A stretch of DNA of 35,777 nucleotides from a virus. How positions within the stretch are numbered: position 1 is the first letter of the stretch; the number at the start of each line of letters is the position of its first letter. Positions 19,820 through 26,701 of the stretch are shown here, one piece after another. The translations under genes were made by a program, and so were the position numbers. The DNA is taken from the IMG/VR virus record IMGVR_UViG_3300037119_005203, positions 1 to 35,777 of that record. One strand, written 5' to 3'. The notes below the pieces were generated by a model that was not told the DNA's origin, made no database searches, and saw nothing but the letters and a program-made list of their open reading frames with translations.

Positions 19820-20471
19820 TGCGCTTGGCTCCCTCCTCGCGATGGGCGCGGCAGTAGAACCGGCCGGTGCCGGCGCGGAGGTTGACGCCGAAACCGAACG
19901 GGCCGGGCGCATGGCATATCTCACAATAGCTGTCACCCGGCGGCATCTCACATTGATAGCGCCGAATCCAGACTCCACTTTCCATGATGTCGTCGATCGG
20001 CACCACGCGACAACGCGAGCGGTTGATCTGATCGGTGACCGTCGGTGCGAAGCGTTCCACGCGCGGCCAGAACCATTGCTTCAATGGCTGCATCTCGATC
20101 AGATAGCAGACCAAAGCGTTTTTGCGCCAGGACGTGGCAAAGCCATACAGTAGATAGTCGGCATTGCTGGTGTCCATCCAGCCGCTTTTCTCATGACCCT
20201 CGACCGTGCAGCTGTCCGTTTCCAGCGCCAGCGCGCTGTGGCCGCACAGCCGCGGCACCCATGGTTTGAGCGTGGTCTTGTCCACTGGCCAGCGCACGAT
20301 CTTTTCCTCGACCAACCTGTCGCCTTCGCGCGCGTGCACCACGGTATCGGCGCCGCGCGGGTCGGTGTGATGGAGGAATTCATAGTGGCCGGCGTAGTAG
20401 TGCTCGTAAAAGTACGGCGCCAGCAAACGGTCACGCATCTCGCGCTGGAAAGCGTCATCGCGTCGGAACAT
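19797..20471 (-). CDS. PD-(D/E)XK nuclease-like protein with zinc knuckle, 224 residues
   Basis: The start at 20471 overlaps the methyltransferase stop (TAATG). Residues D42, E55 and K57 (in ADTVVHAREGDRLVEEK) can form a PD-(D/E)XK site, and the later ALETDS and EKSGWMDTSNADYLLYGF segments are found in phage proteins of that superfamily. The C-terminus carries C183/C186 and C207/H210, a zinc site. Lying directly after a DNA methyltransferase, it may be a nuclease partner, as in a restriction-modification or DNA-protection pair, but activity is inferred from pattern only. Confidence 0.65.
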   Translation of the reverse strand: MFRRDDAFQREMRDRLLAPYFYEHYYAGHYEFLHHTDPRGADTVVHAREGDRLVEEKIVRWPVDKTTLKPWVPRLCGHSALALETDSCTVEGHEKSGWMDTSNADYLLYGFATSWRKNALVCYLIEMQPLKQWFWPRVERFAPTVTDQINRSRCRVVPIDDIMESGVWIRRYQCEMPPGDSYCEICHAPGPFGFGVNLRAGTGRFYCRAHREEGAKRNGATIRR

Positions 20472-21427
20472 TATTCGGCTGCCTCCTGCAATTCGAACAG
20501 GTCGGTGAAATCCTCGCGCGGCGTGCGCTGGTTGGCCTCGCCATAGGGCGGATACGATGCCGCACGGACGATGTCGTAGAATTTCTCCGGCTTCTCCGAG
20601 TGCTCCCCACGCGGTGCCTCGAAGTGTGTCGGAATGCTCGACGCCGCCGGCCGCGTCGTGGTGTCGCCGAAGGTGGCGAAGAGACATTGCTCGGTCGAAT
20701 TGCGGAAGTAGGAACCGAGACCGAACGGCGGCGGCTTGATCCACGTCAGAATGGTACGATGCTGGAAGCCCCAGTGTTCGACCAGCTTGTGCGCCTCATA
20801 GCTGAAATTGTTGGTGGTCCAGCAATACAAATGGCAGCCCTCTTCCTCGTCGACCCATGCCCGAACATCCAGTTCGCGCAGGCTCTCGATCGTCTGCATC
20901 GCATAGCCCGGCTTGGCGCGGGCCGCGATCGACAGCCACTCATAGTCCCAGGCCGGGTCGATGACGATCGTGTTAAATTTTCCCTCGCGCGGCCCGAGTT
21001 CCAAGATGCGTTCCTCATCCGCGCCGACGCGTTCCAGGCGTAATATCTTCGATACATCATTGCGTTGCAGGCTCGGGCAGATCCTACCGTCCTTCATCAT
21101 CCGCTTGAAGGTGATCTCATTGAGGCGTGTCATCTTATCGATGGTGGTATAGTCCGGCGGCAGCTGCTTCAAAACGTGGGCATTGCCCACGTTTTCGATC
21201 CATGTCGCAATCCGCATGAAGGCGCGCACGGTGTTCGGGTTGAATTTCAGATCGCGCTCCAGCAGCATTTGCCATTGCCCATGTGCGGCCAGATCAACCT
21301 TGGCTTGATGTAGCTCGCGGCCCAATTGAATGAAGCCCTGCACCGCGCTCTCGCGGATCTCATCCCATTGTTCATTCAGCCGCTTGGCCCATTCGCGCCG
21401 CGTCAGCGTCAATTGCTTGCCCGTCAT
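20471..21427 (-). CDS. MT-A70 family adenine DNA methyltransferase with helical N-domain, 318 residues
   Basis: Residues 1-110 are helical with GRELHQAK and HGQWQMLL, as in DUF3102-type DNA-binding regions. Residues 150-300 are MT-A70-like: the motif IV strand TIVIDPAW (DPAW 157-160), then YCWTTNNFSYEAHKLVEHWGF, STEQCLFATFG and RGEHSEKPEKFYDIV. The usual catalytic tetrapeptide is DPPW; here it is DPAW, and the final FxR-type motif is also altered. Family members methylate adenine N6. An orphan methyltransferase protecting phage DNA from host enzymes is the simplest role; an altered or inactive enzyme is the alternative. It is coupled to its neighbours on both sides. Confidence 0.85.
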   Translation of the reverse strand: MTGKQLTLTRREWAKRLNEQWDEIRESAVQGFIQLGRELHQAKVDLAAHGQWQMLLERDLKFNPNTVRAFMRIATWIENVGNAHVLKQLPPDYTTIDKMTRLNEITFKRMMKDGRICPSLQRNDVSKILRLERVGADEERILELGPREGKFNTIVIDPAWDYEWLSIAARAKPGYAMQTIESLRELDVRAWVDEEEGCHLYCWTTNNFSYEAHKLVEHWGFQHRTILTWIKPPPFGLGSYFRNSTEQCLFATFGDTTTRPAASSIPTHFEAPRGEHSEKPEKFYDIVRAASYPPYGEANQRTPREDFTDLFELQEAAE

Positions 21428-21741
21428 CCCCGCCCCCGCTTCTTGCCCTTCGGCTTGACCGTCGGCTTGGTCTTGCGATCGATCGGCTTCTTGTTCTTGG
21501 CCACCCGCGCCTCGCGCAGCTCACGCAGCCGCGCCTCGCGCGGTCCGATCGGTGTTTTGGCCATCTCGTCCTCCTGCCATGTGACGCGGGTGCACACTGT
21601 TCCCGACAGCGTCGGATGTTCGATTTCGACCACGGCGACCGCCATGTCATGCTCAGCTTCCAGCCGCTGCCGGTCCTGCTCGATCTCCTCGGGCTTGGCG
21701 ACGAACGTGAACAACGACACAAAACATCCGATCGGCCTCAT
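21424..21741 (-). CDS. Basic-tailed small protein, 105 residues
   Basis: The ATG at 21741 overlaps the previous stop (ATGA). The first 58 residues form a small beta/alpha part (FVSLFTFVAKPEE; MAVAVVEIEHPTLSG). From an internal ATG (MAKTPIGPREARLRELREA) onward the sequence is highly basic (KKPIDRKTKPTVKPKGKKRGRG), with an SD-like GGAGGACGAG just before that ATG, so two proteins might be made from this frame. The tail would bind nucleic acid. Confidence 0.65.
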   Translation of the reverse strand: MRPIGCFVSLFTFVAKPEEIEQDRQRLEAEHDMAVAVVEIEHPTLSGTVCTRVTWQEDEMAKTPIGPREARLRELREARVAKNKKPIDRKTKPTVKPKGKKRGRG

Positions 21742-21962
21742 TCTGACTTCGGTCCCTTCAACAGCTCGCCCACCGCTTCGAAGAACACCCGCGCGCTCGA
21801 CGCCACCGGTAGATCACCGCTGTACGTCACCCTCGGCCCGCCGAAATCAATCACCGCCTTGCGCCCGTCCGGCCCTGCCAGCGTGATCGTGCGCGCCATG
21901 AGATCCGTCGCCTTGACTATATAGCGACCGTCCGTCGTCACATACTTCGGCTCATCCATCAT
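21738..21962 (-). CDS. Small phage protein, 74 residues
   Basis: The start lies in the ATGATGG overlap with the GcrA-like gene. The sequence is beta-rich (KYVTTDGRYIVKATDLMARTITLAGPDGRKAVIDFGG) and ends in a short helix. It may be a small barrel-type domain. No family is recognised. Its genetic coupling to the GcrA-like gene is clear. Confidence 0.7.
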   Translation of the reverse strand: MMDEPKYVTTDGRYIVKATDLMARTITLAGPDGRKAVIDFGGPRVTYSGDLPVASSARVFFEAVGELLKGPKSE

Positions 21963-22414
21963 TCTGCCCTCCGGTGCCGCGGCGCATAGGCGTGCGTGGT
22001 GTAGAGCTGCAAATGGTCGGAGCAATACGGCGTGTCCCGCCAGCGTAGCCGACCGCAGCACAACGGCAGCCCGTCGCGACCGCGCCCGTCCAGCAGCGCC
22101 TTGCAGTGCCAGCGCTCCAGCTGCAGGTACGGCACCCCGCGGTCATGCCGGACCGGCGCCAACCGGCGAAACGCCGAGATCGGCGTATCGACCACCGGCC
22201 GCGACCGTTCCCGCGCCCTGTGCTCGCGGCCGACCACGCCATTGGGCGGGGTTTGCAGCTTGATCTTTTCACGGTGGGTCTTGCCGATGACGGCGTTGCG
22301 GGTCAGCACGCCGGGGCCGAGCTGCGCGGCGATCTCGGCGGCGGTCAGCTTCTGTTCCACCAGCTGATGGAGGCGCGCAATGGCGTCGGCGGTCCAGTCG
22401 AACTTCCCCTTCAT
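21959..22414 (-). CDS. gcrA: GcrA-family transcription regulator, 151 residues
   Basis: The N-terminus is the GcrA DNA-binding domain: DWTADAIARLHQLVEQKLTA followed by AEIAAQLGPGVLTRNAVIGK. The C-terminus has C104, C119/C120 and the closing PYCSDHLQLY (C131, H134), matching the sigma-70-contacting end of GcrA. In Caulobacter GcrA binds the sigma-70 RNA polymerase and acts at promoters carrying CcrM-methylated GANTC. A phage copy could redirect host polymerase to phage or cell-cycle promoters. The MT-A70 methyltransferase three genes downstream makes a link with DNA methylation attractive but unproven. The presence of the family supports an alphaproteobacterial host. Confidence 0.88.
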   Translation of the reverse strand: MKGKFDWTADAIARLHQLVEQKLTAAEIAAQLGPGVLTRNAVIGKTHREKIKLQTPPNGVVGREHRARERSRPVVDTPISAFRRLAPVRHDRGVPYLQLERWHCKALLDGRGRDGLPLCCGRLRWRDTPYCSDHLQLYTTHAYAPRHRRAE

Positions 22415-22416
22415 CC

Positions 22417-22635
22417 TTATCTCCGGTGATTGTGCGTCTTTCGAAACACGTCGGGCCGGATCTGTTCCGGCGCCATGTCGAGCATCTTAGCCACCACGAA
22501 CACCCGCTTGATCGGAACTCGCTCCCATTGGTAGACCGCTACCCGATGGATGCCGCAGGCGTCCGCCACCCGCACCGCCAGCCCGCGCTCGGCACGAATC
22601 CGCTTGATAACCCTATCGGCTGGCTTGTCTTTCAT
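22417..22635 (-). CDS. Cro-like helix-turn-helix regulator, 72 residues
   Basis: The length and layout match Cro/YdaS-type proteins: a first helix DRVIKRIRAERG, the helix-turn-helix LAVRVADACGIHRVAVYQWERVP, then KRVFVVAKMLDMAPEQIRPDVF. The QWE and IRPD segments are hallmarks of phage Cro-like repressors. It starts 10 bases from a promoter and an operator-like dyad (22646-22674) and is the first gene of the leftward 22.6-18.7 kb run, so self-repression is likely. The rightward recombination operon starts about 220 bases away. No CI partner is seen. Confidence 0.87.
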   Translation of the reverse strand: MKDKPADRVIKRIRAERGLAVRVADACGIHRVAVYQWERVPIKRVFVVAKMLDMAPEQIRPDVFRKTHNHRR

Positions 22636-22645
22636 GGCTGCCGCA

Positions 22646-22698
22646 ATGCTAAGGTTTGCTTAACCGAAAAGCAACAGGCTGGGGACAAATGATAAGCA
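22646..22698. promoter_or_regulatory. Divergent control region with leftward promoter and operators
   Basis: On the minus strand TTGCTT (22674-22669), 17 bases, and TAGCAT (22651-22646) form a promoter for the Cro-like gene. The -35 box is one arm of the dyad TTGCTT-N7-AAGCAA (22656-22674). AAATGATAAGCA (22687-22698) contains the 9-mer shared with sites near 18.68, 17.92 and 11.98 kb. For rightward transcription TTTACA at 22703-22708 with TAGGTT 18 bases on is a weaker candidate. Confidence 0.55.
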
Positions 22699-22776
22699 CC
22701 CCTTTACATTGCGAGGTCATTGGCGGTAGGTTTGATTCGGCTGGAAGTCGCGAAGCCCCCGCGTCGTTCCAGATAG

Positions 22777-22820
22777 TGGCCGGGCACGCCAACCCAGTTC
22801 CTTGTATGGCGGCCCGGCCA
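22777..22820 (+). other. 9-bp inverted repeat in the leader of the rightward operon
   Basis: TGGCCGGGC (22777-22785) and GCCCGGCCA (22812-22820) are perfectly complementary over 26 intervening bases. The element lies in the leader before the ribbon-helix-helix gene. No T tract follows, so it may shape the leader RNA rather than end transcription. Confidence 0.5.
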
Positions 22821-22856
22821 TGAGCTTTCTCTTTCAACGGTCTAGGAGAATCACCA

Positions 22857-23051
22857 ATGAAGTACCCGGTCGGAACCCAAGGCAAAGCCGGCCACATCAA
22901 GGTCGCCGTCACTTTCCCCGAGCAGTTGTTCATGGACATTATCGCGATGGCCCGGCGCGAGAAGAAGGATTTCAGCGAAATGGTGAGTGAGCTTTGCAAG
23001 GTCGGCAAGCTCGATCTGGAGGAAAGCGATGCCCTTGAGCCGGCGGCCTAG
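22857..23051 (+). CDS. Ribbon-helix-helix (Arc/CopG-like) protein, 64 residues
   Basis: AGGAG precedes the ATG at suitable distance. The section HIKVAVTFPEQLFMDIIAMARREKKDFSEMVSEL gives the short beta strand (IKVAVTF), first helix and second helix of a ribbon-helix-helix fold, followed by an acidic tail (LDLEESD). Such dimers bind DNA and often regulate the operon they lead. It is the first gene of the rightward recombination operon. Confidence 0.8.
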   Translation: MKYPVGTQGKAGHIKVAVTFPEQLFMDIIAMARREKKDFSEMVSELCKVGKLDLEESDALEPAA

Positions 23052-23055
23052 ACCA

Positions 23056-23280
23056 ATGACCGATATCAAACCCTCGAACGGAATTCACCTCACCGATCTG
23101 GCGCTGATGAAACGGCTGATAACGCGTTACGGACCGCAGCTAACGCTGCGCGGCTTGGCGGCGGTCTGTGACGATCACGCGGTGCAGATCGCGTCCACCG
23201 ACGCCGCTGACGCCAAAAGCTGGCTGGCGATGTCAGCGCTTCTGGACGAGATCGCCGCCGAGCTGGAGCAGGGGGAATAG
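23056..23280 (+). CDS. Small helical protein, 74 residues
   Basis: The start at 23056 is four bases after the previous stop. The product is helical with an acidic end (LLDEIAAELEQGE). Its order between a DNA-binding protein and a RecE-like nuclease suggests an accessory recombination role. No family is recognised. The next gene starts two bases after its stop. Confidence 0.72.
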   Translation: MTDIKPSNGIHLTDLALMKRLITRYGPQLTLRGLAAVCDDHAVQIASTDAADAKSWLAMSALLDEIAAELEQGE

Positions 23281-23282
23281 CG

Positions 23283-24227
23283 ATGGCCGTCATAAACAAC
23301 CCCAAGCTGCCCGTCAGCAAACCCGGCATCTATTCCGGCGTGCCGCTGTCGGTCTATCACAGCGACGCCTTCACGCCTGGACTATCGGTGTCGTCGAGCA
23401 ATCTGCGCACCATGTGGGCGAAGTCGCCCGCGCACATGTACCTGCATTGGGCGCACAACCCCAACCGCGAGGAAGTTGAGGAAACCAAATGGATGAAATT
23501 CGGCCGCGCCGCGCATCATCTATATTTGGGTGAGGATAATTTCCGAACGTTGTTCGCCATGCAGCCGCAGCTCTACGCCAATAAAGACGAGGTCAAACCC
23601 TGGAATAACAACGCCACCTATTGTCGAAACTGGCACCAAGAACAACGCGAAAGCGGACATACTGTATTAACGCCGGCCGATCTTGCGAAAATTACCGCGA
23701 TCAAAGACAGCCTGAAAATGGACCCTGGCGTGCTCGCCGGTTGGCTCAATGGCGATGTCGAGCATTCGATGGCGGTGCTAGATGCAGAGACCGGGTTGTG
23801 GATCAAGTCGCGGCCAGATGTGATCCCGAATGACGGCGAATATGTCGACCTGAAAATGACCAGTGACGTCACTACCGTCGGCGTCAAAGCCAGCCTGCGT
23901 AATTTTGGCTATCATATGCAGGGTGGGCTGGTGTGGGAAGTCTGCGAACAGCTCGGCAAACCCTTCAAGAGTTTTATGCTGCTGCTAGCCGAGACCGACG
24001 CGCCATATTGTGTGCGTTCCGTGCTTCTCGAGCGGGAGGATTTAGAGCGTGGTCGCGCACAATGCCGCGCCATGATGCGGTGGACCGCGGCTTGTATTGA
24101 GCGGAGTCATTGGCCCGGTCCAGGTCCTGAAGGCGTCGAGGATATGTCGCTTCCCGCCGACGAGCGCAAACGAATCGACGACCGGTTGACATTTCTTATG
24201 GAGCAAGCTGATGGCATTCGACCCTGA
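23283..24227 (+). CDS. RecE-like PD-(D/E)XK exonuclease, 314 residues
   Basis: The C-terminal domain of RecE/exonuclease VIII type (PF12684, DUF3799) is visible: an opening YSGVPLSVYHSD, LSVSSSNLRTMWAKSPAHMYLHW, MKFGRAAHHLYL, and the metal site RPDVIP (D179) with YVDLK (D189, K191), then the GYHMQGGLV helix. This enzyme class degrades one strand of double-stranded DNA to give 3' single strands. It overlaps the RecT gene start by 17 bases, as usual for a RecE/RecT pair. Its roles would be recombination and repair of phage DNA ends. Confidence 0.9.
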   Translation: MAVINNPKLPVSKPGIYSGVPLSVYHSDAFTPGLSVSSSNLRTMWAKSPAHMYLHWAHNPNREEVEETKWMKFGRAAHHLYLGEDNFRTLFAMQPQLYANKDEVKPWNNNATYCRNWHQEQRESGHTVLTPADLAKITAIKDSLKMDPGVLAGWLNGDVEHSMAVLDAETGLWIKSRPDVIPNDGEYVDLKMTSDVTTVGVKASLRNFGYHMQGGLVWEVCEQLGKPFKSFMLLLAETDAPYCVRSVLLEREDLERGRAQCRAMMRWTAACIERSHWPGPGPEGVEDMSLPADERKRIDDRLTFLMEQADGIRP

Positions 24228-25248
24228 TAAGATCGAGCAGCGCATTGACCGCGCCGCGATGGCAGCTATGGAGATCGACAGCAAGGCGTTCGGTCTGCAA
24301 CTCAAAACCATGGCAGACGCCGAAGTCGTCGCGCTTCGTATGTCGACATCGAAATGGGCCATTCCATCGTTCATGCGCAACGAGCCCGGTATGTGCTGGG
24401 CGCTTATTTTGCGCGCGTTGCGGTGGGGTGTTGATCCTCTATTCGCTGCGGAAAGTTGTTACCTCGTCAAGAACCCAAAGACCGGCGAGGAAAAGGTTGC
24501 GTATATGGCGCAGTTAATCAATGCGATCGTCAATAATGCGCAGCACAAGATACTAGAAGGCAAGTTGAGGGTGCGTTACGAGGGCGAAGGCGACGACATG
24601 CGCGCCATCGTTTTTGGAATTCCGAAACATGAGACTGAGCCGCTGGAATATCGCTCTCCGACGTTGGGCGAACGCAAGCAAGCTGTCGGCTACAACGAAT
24701 CTGGCAAGCTGCGCGGTTCGCCGCTGTATGAGACCGACCCCCAACAGCAAATGTGGTACTACGCCAGCCGCGCCTTTATCCGGCGGTATTACCCCGAAGT
24801 GTTAGGCGGCGTCTACACCGGCGAGGAATTGGCCGAGGACGGTCACGAACGGATGCGCGACGTCACGCCAGTGCCAACGGTATCTCCGGCACAAGCCTTG
24901 ATGGACCGTATGAAGGCAAAGAAGCGCGACGCCGCATCCCGCGGCTTTGACGCGAACTACATCGAACGCGAAACCGCCCGCGCCAATGGCGGGGCAACCG
25001 AGGAGAAGCAGGATGAAGGTGGAATTACCGGAGGGAACGGTGATGAAATACGAGCTGAAGGCGGGGACGCCGACGCTGTCGCTGATCGCGGACCTGACGA
25101 CACAGGCGCAGGTGACGCAGCTGATCGGCCAGCTGGAGAAGCTGGCGGCGGTGCTGCCGACCGCGGAGAAGCGGGCGAGGCGCAGCAAGAACTCATCCCG
25201 CCCGACGACGCGGGCCGCAAGGCAGCCAAAGCGCGGAGCCGGCAATAA
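24211..25248 (+). CDS. recT: RecT single-strand annealing protein, 345 residues
   Basis: The core (about residues 40-230) has RecT landmarks: SKWAIPSFMRNEPGMCWALILRALRWGVDP, YLVKNPKTGEEKVAYMAQLINAIV, and the later DPQQQMWYYASRAFIRRYYPEVLGGVYTGEEL. It anneals complementary single strands after RecE. The last 78 residues (268-345) are Gly/Ala/Asp/Glu-rich and coincide with an embedded gene in another frame (25013-25282), so this tail may be a by-product of overprinting. Its stop overlaps the next ATG (TAATG). Confidence 0.92.
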   Translation: MAFDPDKIEQRIDRAAMAAMEIDSKAFGLQLKTMADAEVVALRMSTSKWAIPSFMRNEPGMCWALILRALRWGVDPLFAAESCYLVKNPKTGEEKVAYMAQLINAIVNNAQHKILEGKLRVRYEGEGDDMRAIVFGIPKHETEPLEYRSPTLGERKQAVGYNESGKLRGSPLYETDPQQQMWYYASRAFIRRYYPEVLGGVYTGEELAEDGHERMRDVTPVPTVSPAQALMDRMKAKKRDAASRGFDANYIERETARANGGATEEKQDEGGITGGNGDEIRAEGGDADAVADRGPDDTGAGDAADRPAGEAGGGAADRGEAGEAQQELIPPDDAGRKAAKARSRQ

Positions 25249-25282
25249 TGCCGGAACAGCGCCGACCGAGGCAGAGGGATGA
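25013..25282 (+). CDS. Gene nested in the recT 3' end, 89 residues
   Basis: In the +1 frame relative to recT, AGGAG (25001-25005) precedes an ATG at 25013 by seven bases. The product starts with a compact beta-helix-beta pattern (KVELPEGTVMKYELKAGTPTLSLIADLTTQAQVTQLIGQL), which looks far more protein-like than the recT frame over the same bases. It continues with a basic, probably disordered tail (EKRARRSKNSSRPTTRAARQ). It overlaps the next gene's start by 35 bases. It may be a small partner of RecT. Confidence 0.6.
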   Translation: MKVELPEGTVMKYELKAGTPTLSLIADLTTQAQVTQLIGQLEKLAAVLPTAEKRARRSKNSSRPTTRAARQPKRGAGNNAGTAPTEAEG

Positions 25283-25679
25283 TCAATATCTGCGTTGGCT
25301 ACGCCAGCAACCCTGCGCCTGCGGTTGCTTGCAAGGCCCGCCGTGCGACGCGGCCCATCTGCGTGCCGCGTCGCTCGTCTACGACAAGCCGCTCACCGGG
25401 ATGGGCCGCAAGCCGGACGATTGCTGGGCGCTGCCGTTGAAGCACGGCCATCACATGCAGCAACACCAATTCGGCAATGAAATATTATGGTGGCAGGCGC
25501 ATGGCGTGCAAGATCCGTGGTTGCTGTGCCTGCGATACTACATGCGCTTCAAAGGCGATAGCGGCGCCGCGCCGAAGCCTGTCATCAGAAAAAAGGCGGT
25601 CAGGCGCTGGCCCAACCGCCCGATTCAATCGCGACCGTTTGACAAGATCCAGCGGCCAATGAACAGAGCAAAGCCATGA
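25248..25679 (+). CDS. DUF968-like/HNH-fold phage nuclease, 143 residues
   Basis: C23/C25/C27 and C33 (PCACGCLQGPPC), H37 in DAAHLR, the GMGRKPDD block (51-58), and HGHH with H73 (KHGHHMQQHQ) are arranged as in DUF968/Ref/NinG-type proteins with an HNH or endonuclease-VII-like fold. These proteins take part in phage recombination and resolve branched or single-stranded DNA. The start is the TAATG overlap with recT. The tail is basic (RRWPNRPIQSRPFDK). It fits well with RecE and RecT upstream. Confidence 0.82.
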   Translation: MPEQRRPRQRDDQYLRWLRQQPCACGCLQGPPCDAAHLRAASLVYDKPLTGMGRKPDDCWALPLKHGHHMQQHQFGNEILWWQAHGVQDPWLLCLRYYMRFKGDSGAAPKPVIRKKAVRRWPNRPIQSRPFDKIQRPMNRAKP

Positions 25680-26701
25680 GAAAGCATTGCGTGGTCTGCG
25701 GTGTGGAATTCGCGGCTAAGGGCAAGGTCAAGACCTGCTGCAAGGAACACGGTCTTGCATTAAGGCGGCAGCAGGCACGGGACTGGCGCGCCCGGAATCT
25801 GAAGCATAGACGGCAGCAGGCACGGGACTGCCGCGCACGAAATCTGGAGCAGGTGCGGCAGCAGGCACGAGAATGGTGTGCTCGAAACCGGGAGCATGTG
25901 CGGGAGAAGGCCAGCCGGTGGCGTGCTCGGCATCTCGTGAAAAGGAATTGCGTAATCTGTGGCGTGGAATTCGCGGCTAAGGGCACGGCCAAGACTTGCT
26001 GCAAGGATCACGGTCTTGTTTTACGGACACTGCGTGCACGCGAACGGCGGGCGAAAAACCCGGAGAAGTTTCGGCAGCAGGTCTATAACTATCGCGCTCG
26101 AAATCTGCAGAAGGTGCGGCAGCGGGGCCGTGAGCGCAATCGTGAGCGGCGCACGCGGAATCGCAACGTCATAAGAACGAATTGCGTGATCTGCGGAGTA
26201 GAATTCGAGGCCAAGAAGATTACCGACAAGACGTGTTGCAGAGAACACCACCTTGCTTGGAAGCGCGCGTACCGCCAGCGAAATCCTGAGCATGGACGGG
26301 AATATTACGCGCGGAATCAAGAGAAGTTATCGCAGCGGGGGCGCACGCAGCGCGCGCGAAATATCGAGAGATCGCGACAGAAGGAACTCGAATGGTATAG
26401 ACGAAATCGCGAGAAGGTATTGCAAAGGGCGCGCAAGCGGCACGCAGAAAATCCGGAGAAGCTGCGGCACTATCAGCGCAAATGGTATGCGCGAAATCCA
26501 GAGAGGATGGCGATAAAAGCTAGAAAATATCGCGCTGGCCGCCGCGATATCGAGCAAAACGTCTATCTTGTATTTAAGGAAATACTCGGAACTACACCCG
26601 AGATCGAGGCAATGTCGCCACGCCGCCGACGCCTCGCCGCGTTCGCTTTTTGCAAATCAATTGGACTTCTACCACCCACACCAACCGAAGAAAGGCAATG
26701 A
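25676..26701 (+). CDS. Repetitive zinc-finger and basic-helix repeat protein, 341 residues
   Basis: Three nearly identical zinc modules occur at residues 5-25, 92-112 and 170-191, each with C-x2-C-G-V-E-F followed by CC-x3-H. Between them run strongly basic helical repeats; the first array has a 15-residue period (units like RRQQARDWRARN, VRQQAREWCARN). The C-terminal 50 residues differ (NVYLVFKEILGTTPEIEAM) and may be a separate helical domain. Similar YRxRNxEKxR runs occur in phage HNH nucleases, but no HNH catalytic block is present. I infer a multi-module DNA- or RNA-binding protein, perhaps grown by local duplications. Confidence 0.7.
   Translation: MRKHCVVCGVEFAAKGKVKTCCKEHGLALRRQQARDWRARNLKHRRQQARDCRARNLEQVRQQAREWCARNREHVREKASRWRARHLVKRNCVICGVEFAAKGTAKTCCKDHGLVLRTLRARERRAKNPEKFRQQVYNYRARNLQKVRQRGRERNRERRTRNRNVIRTNCVICGVEFEAKKITDKTCCREHHLAWKRAYRQRNPEHGREYYARNQEKLSQRGRTQRARNIERSRQKELEWYRRNREKVLQRARKRHAENPEKLRHYQRKWYARNPERMAIKARKYRAGRRDIEQNVYLVFKEILGTTPEIEAMSPRRRRLAAFAFCKSIGLLPPTPTEERQ
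25685..26300 (+). repeat. DNA-level tandem repeats inside the zinc-finger gene
   Basis: The coding DNA of the first two zinc modules (about 25686-25770 and 25947-26031) is highly similar over about 80 bases. A 45-base unit encoding the basic helix recurs in tandem between about 25766 and 25900. The similarity is visible in the bases as well as the amino acids, so the duplications look fairly recent. Confidence 0.65.

Noticed and set aside
25776-25920. CRISPR-like tandem repeat
   Set aside because: The 45-base units are contiguous, in frame and encode protein repeats; there are no unique spacers.
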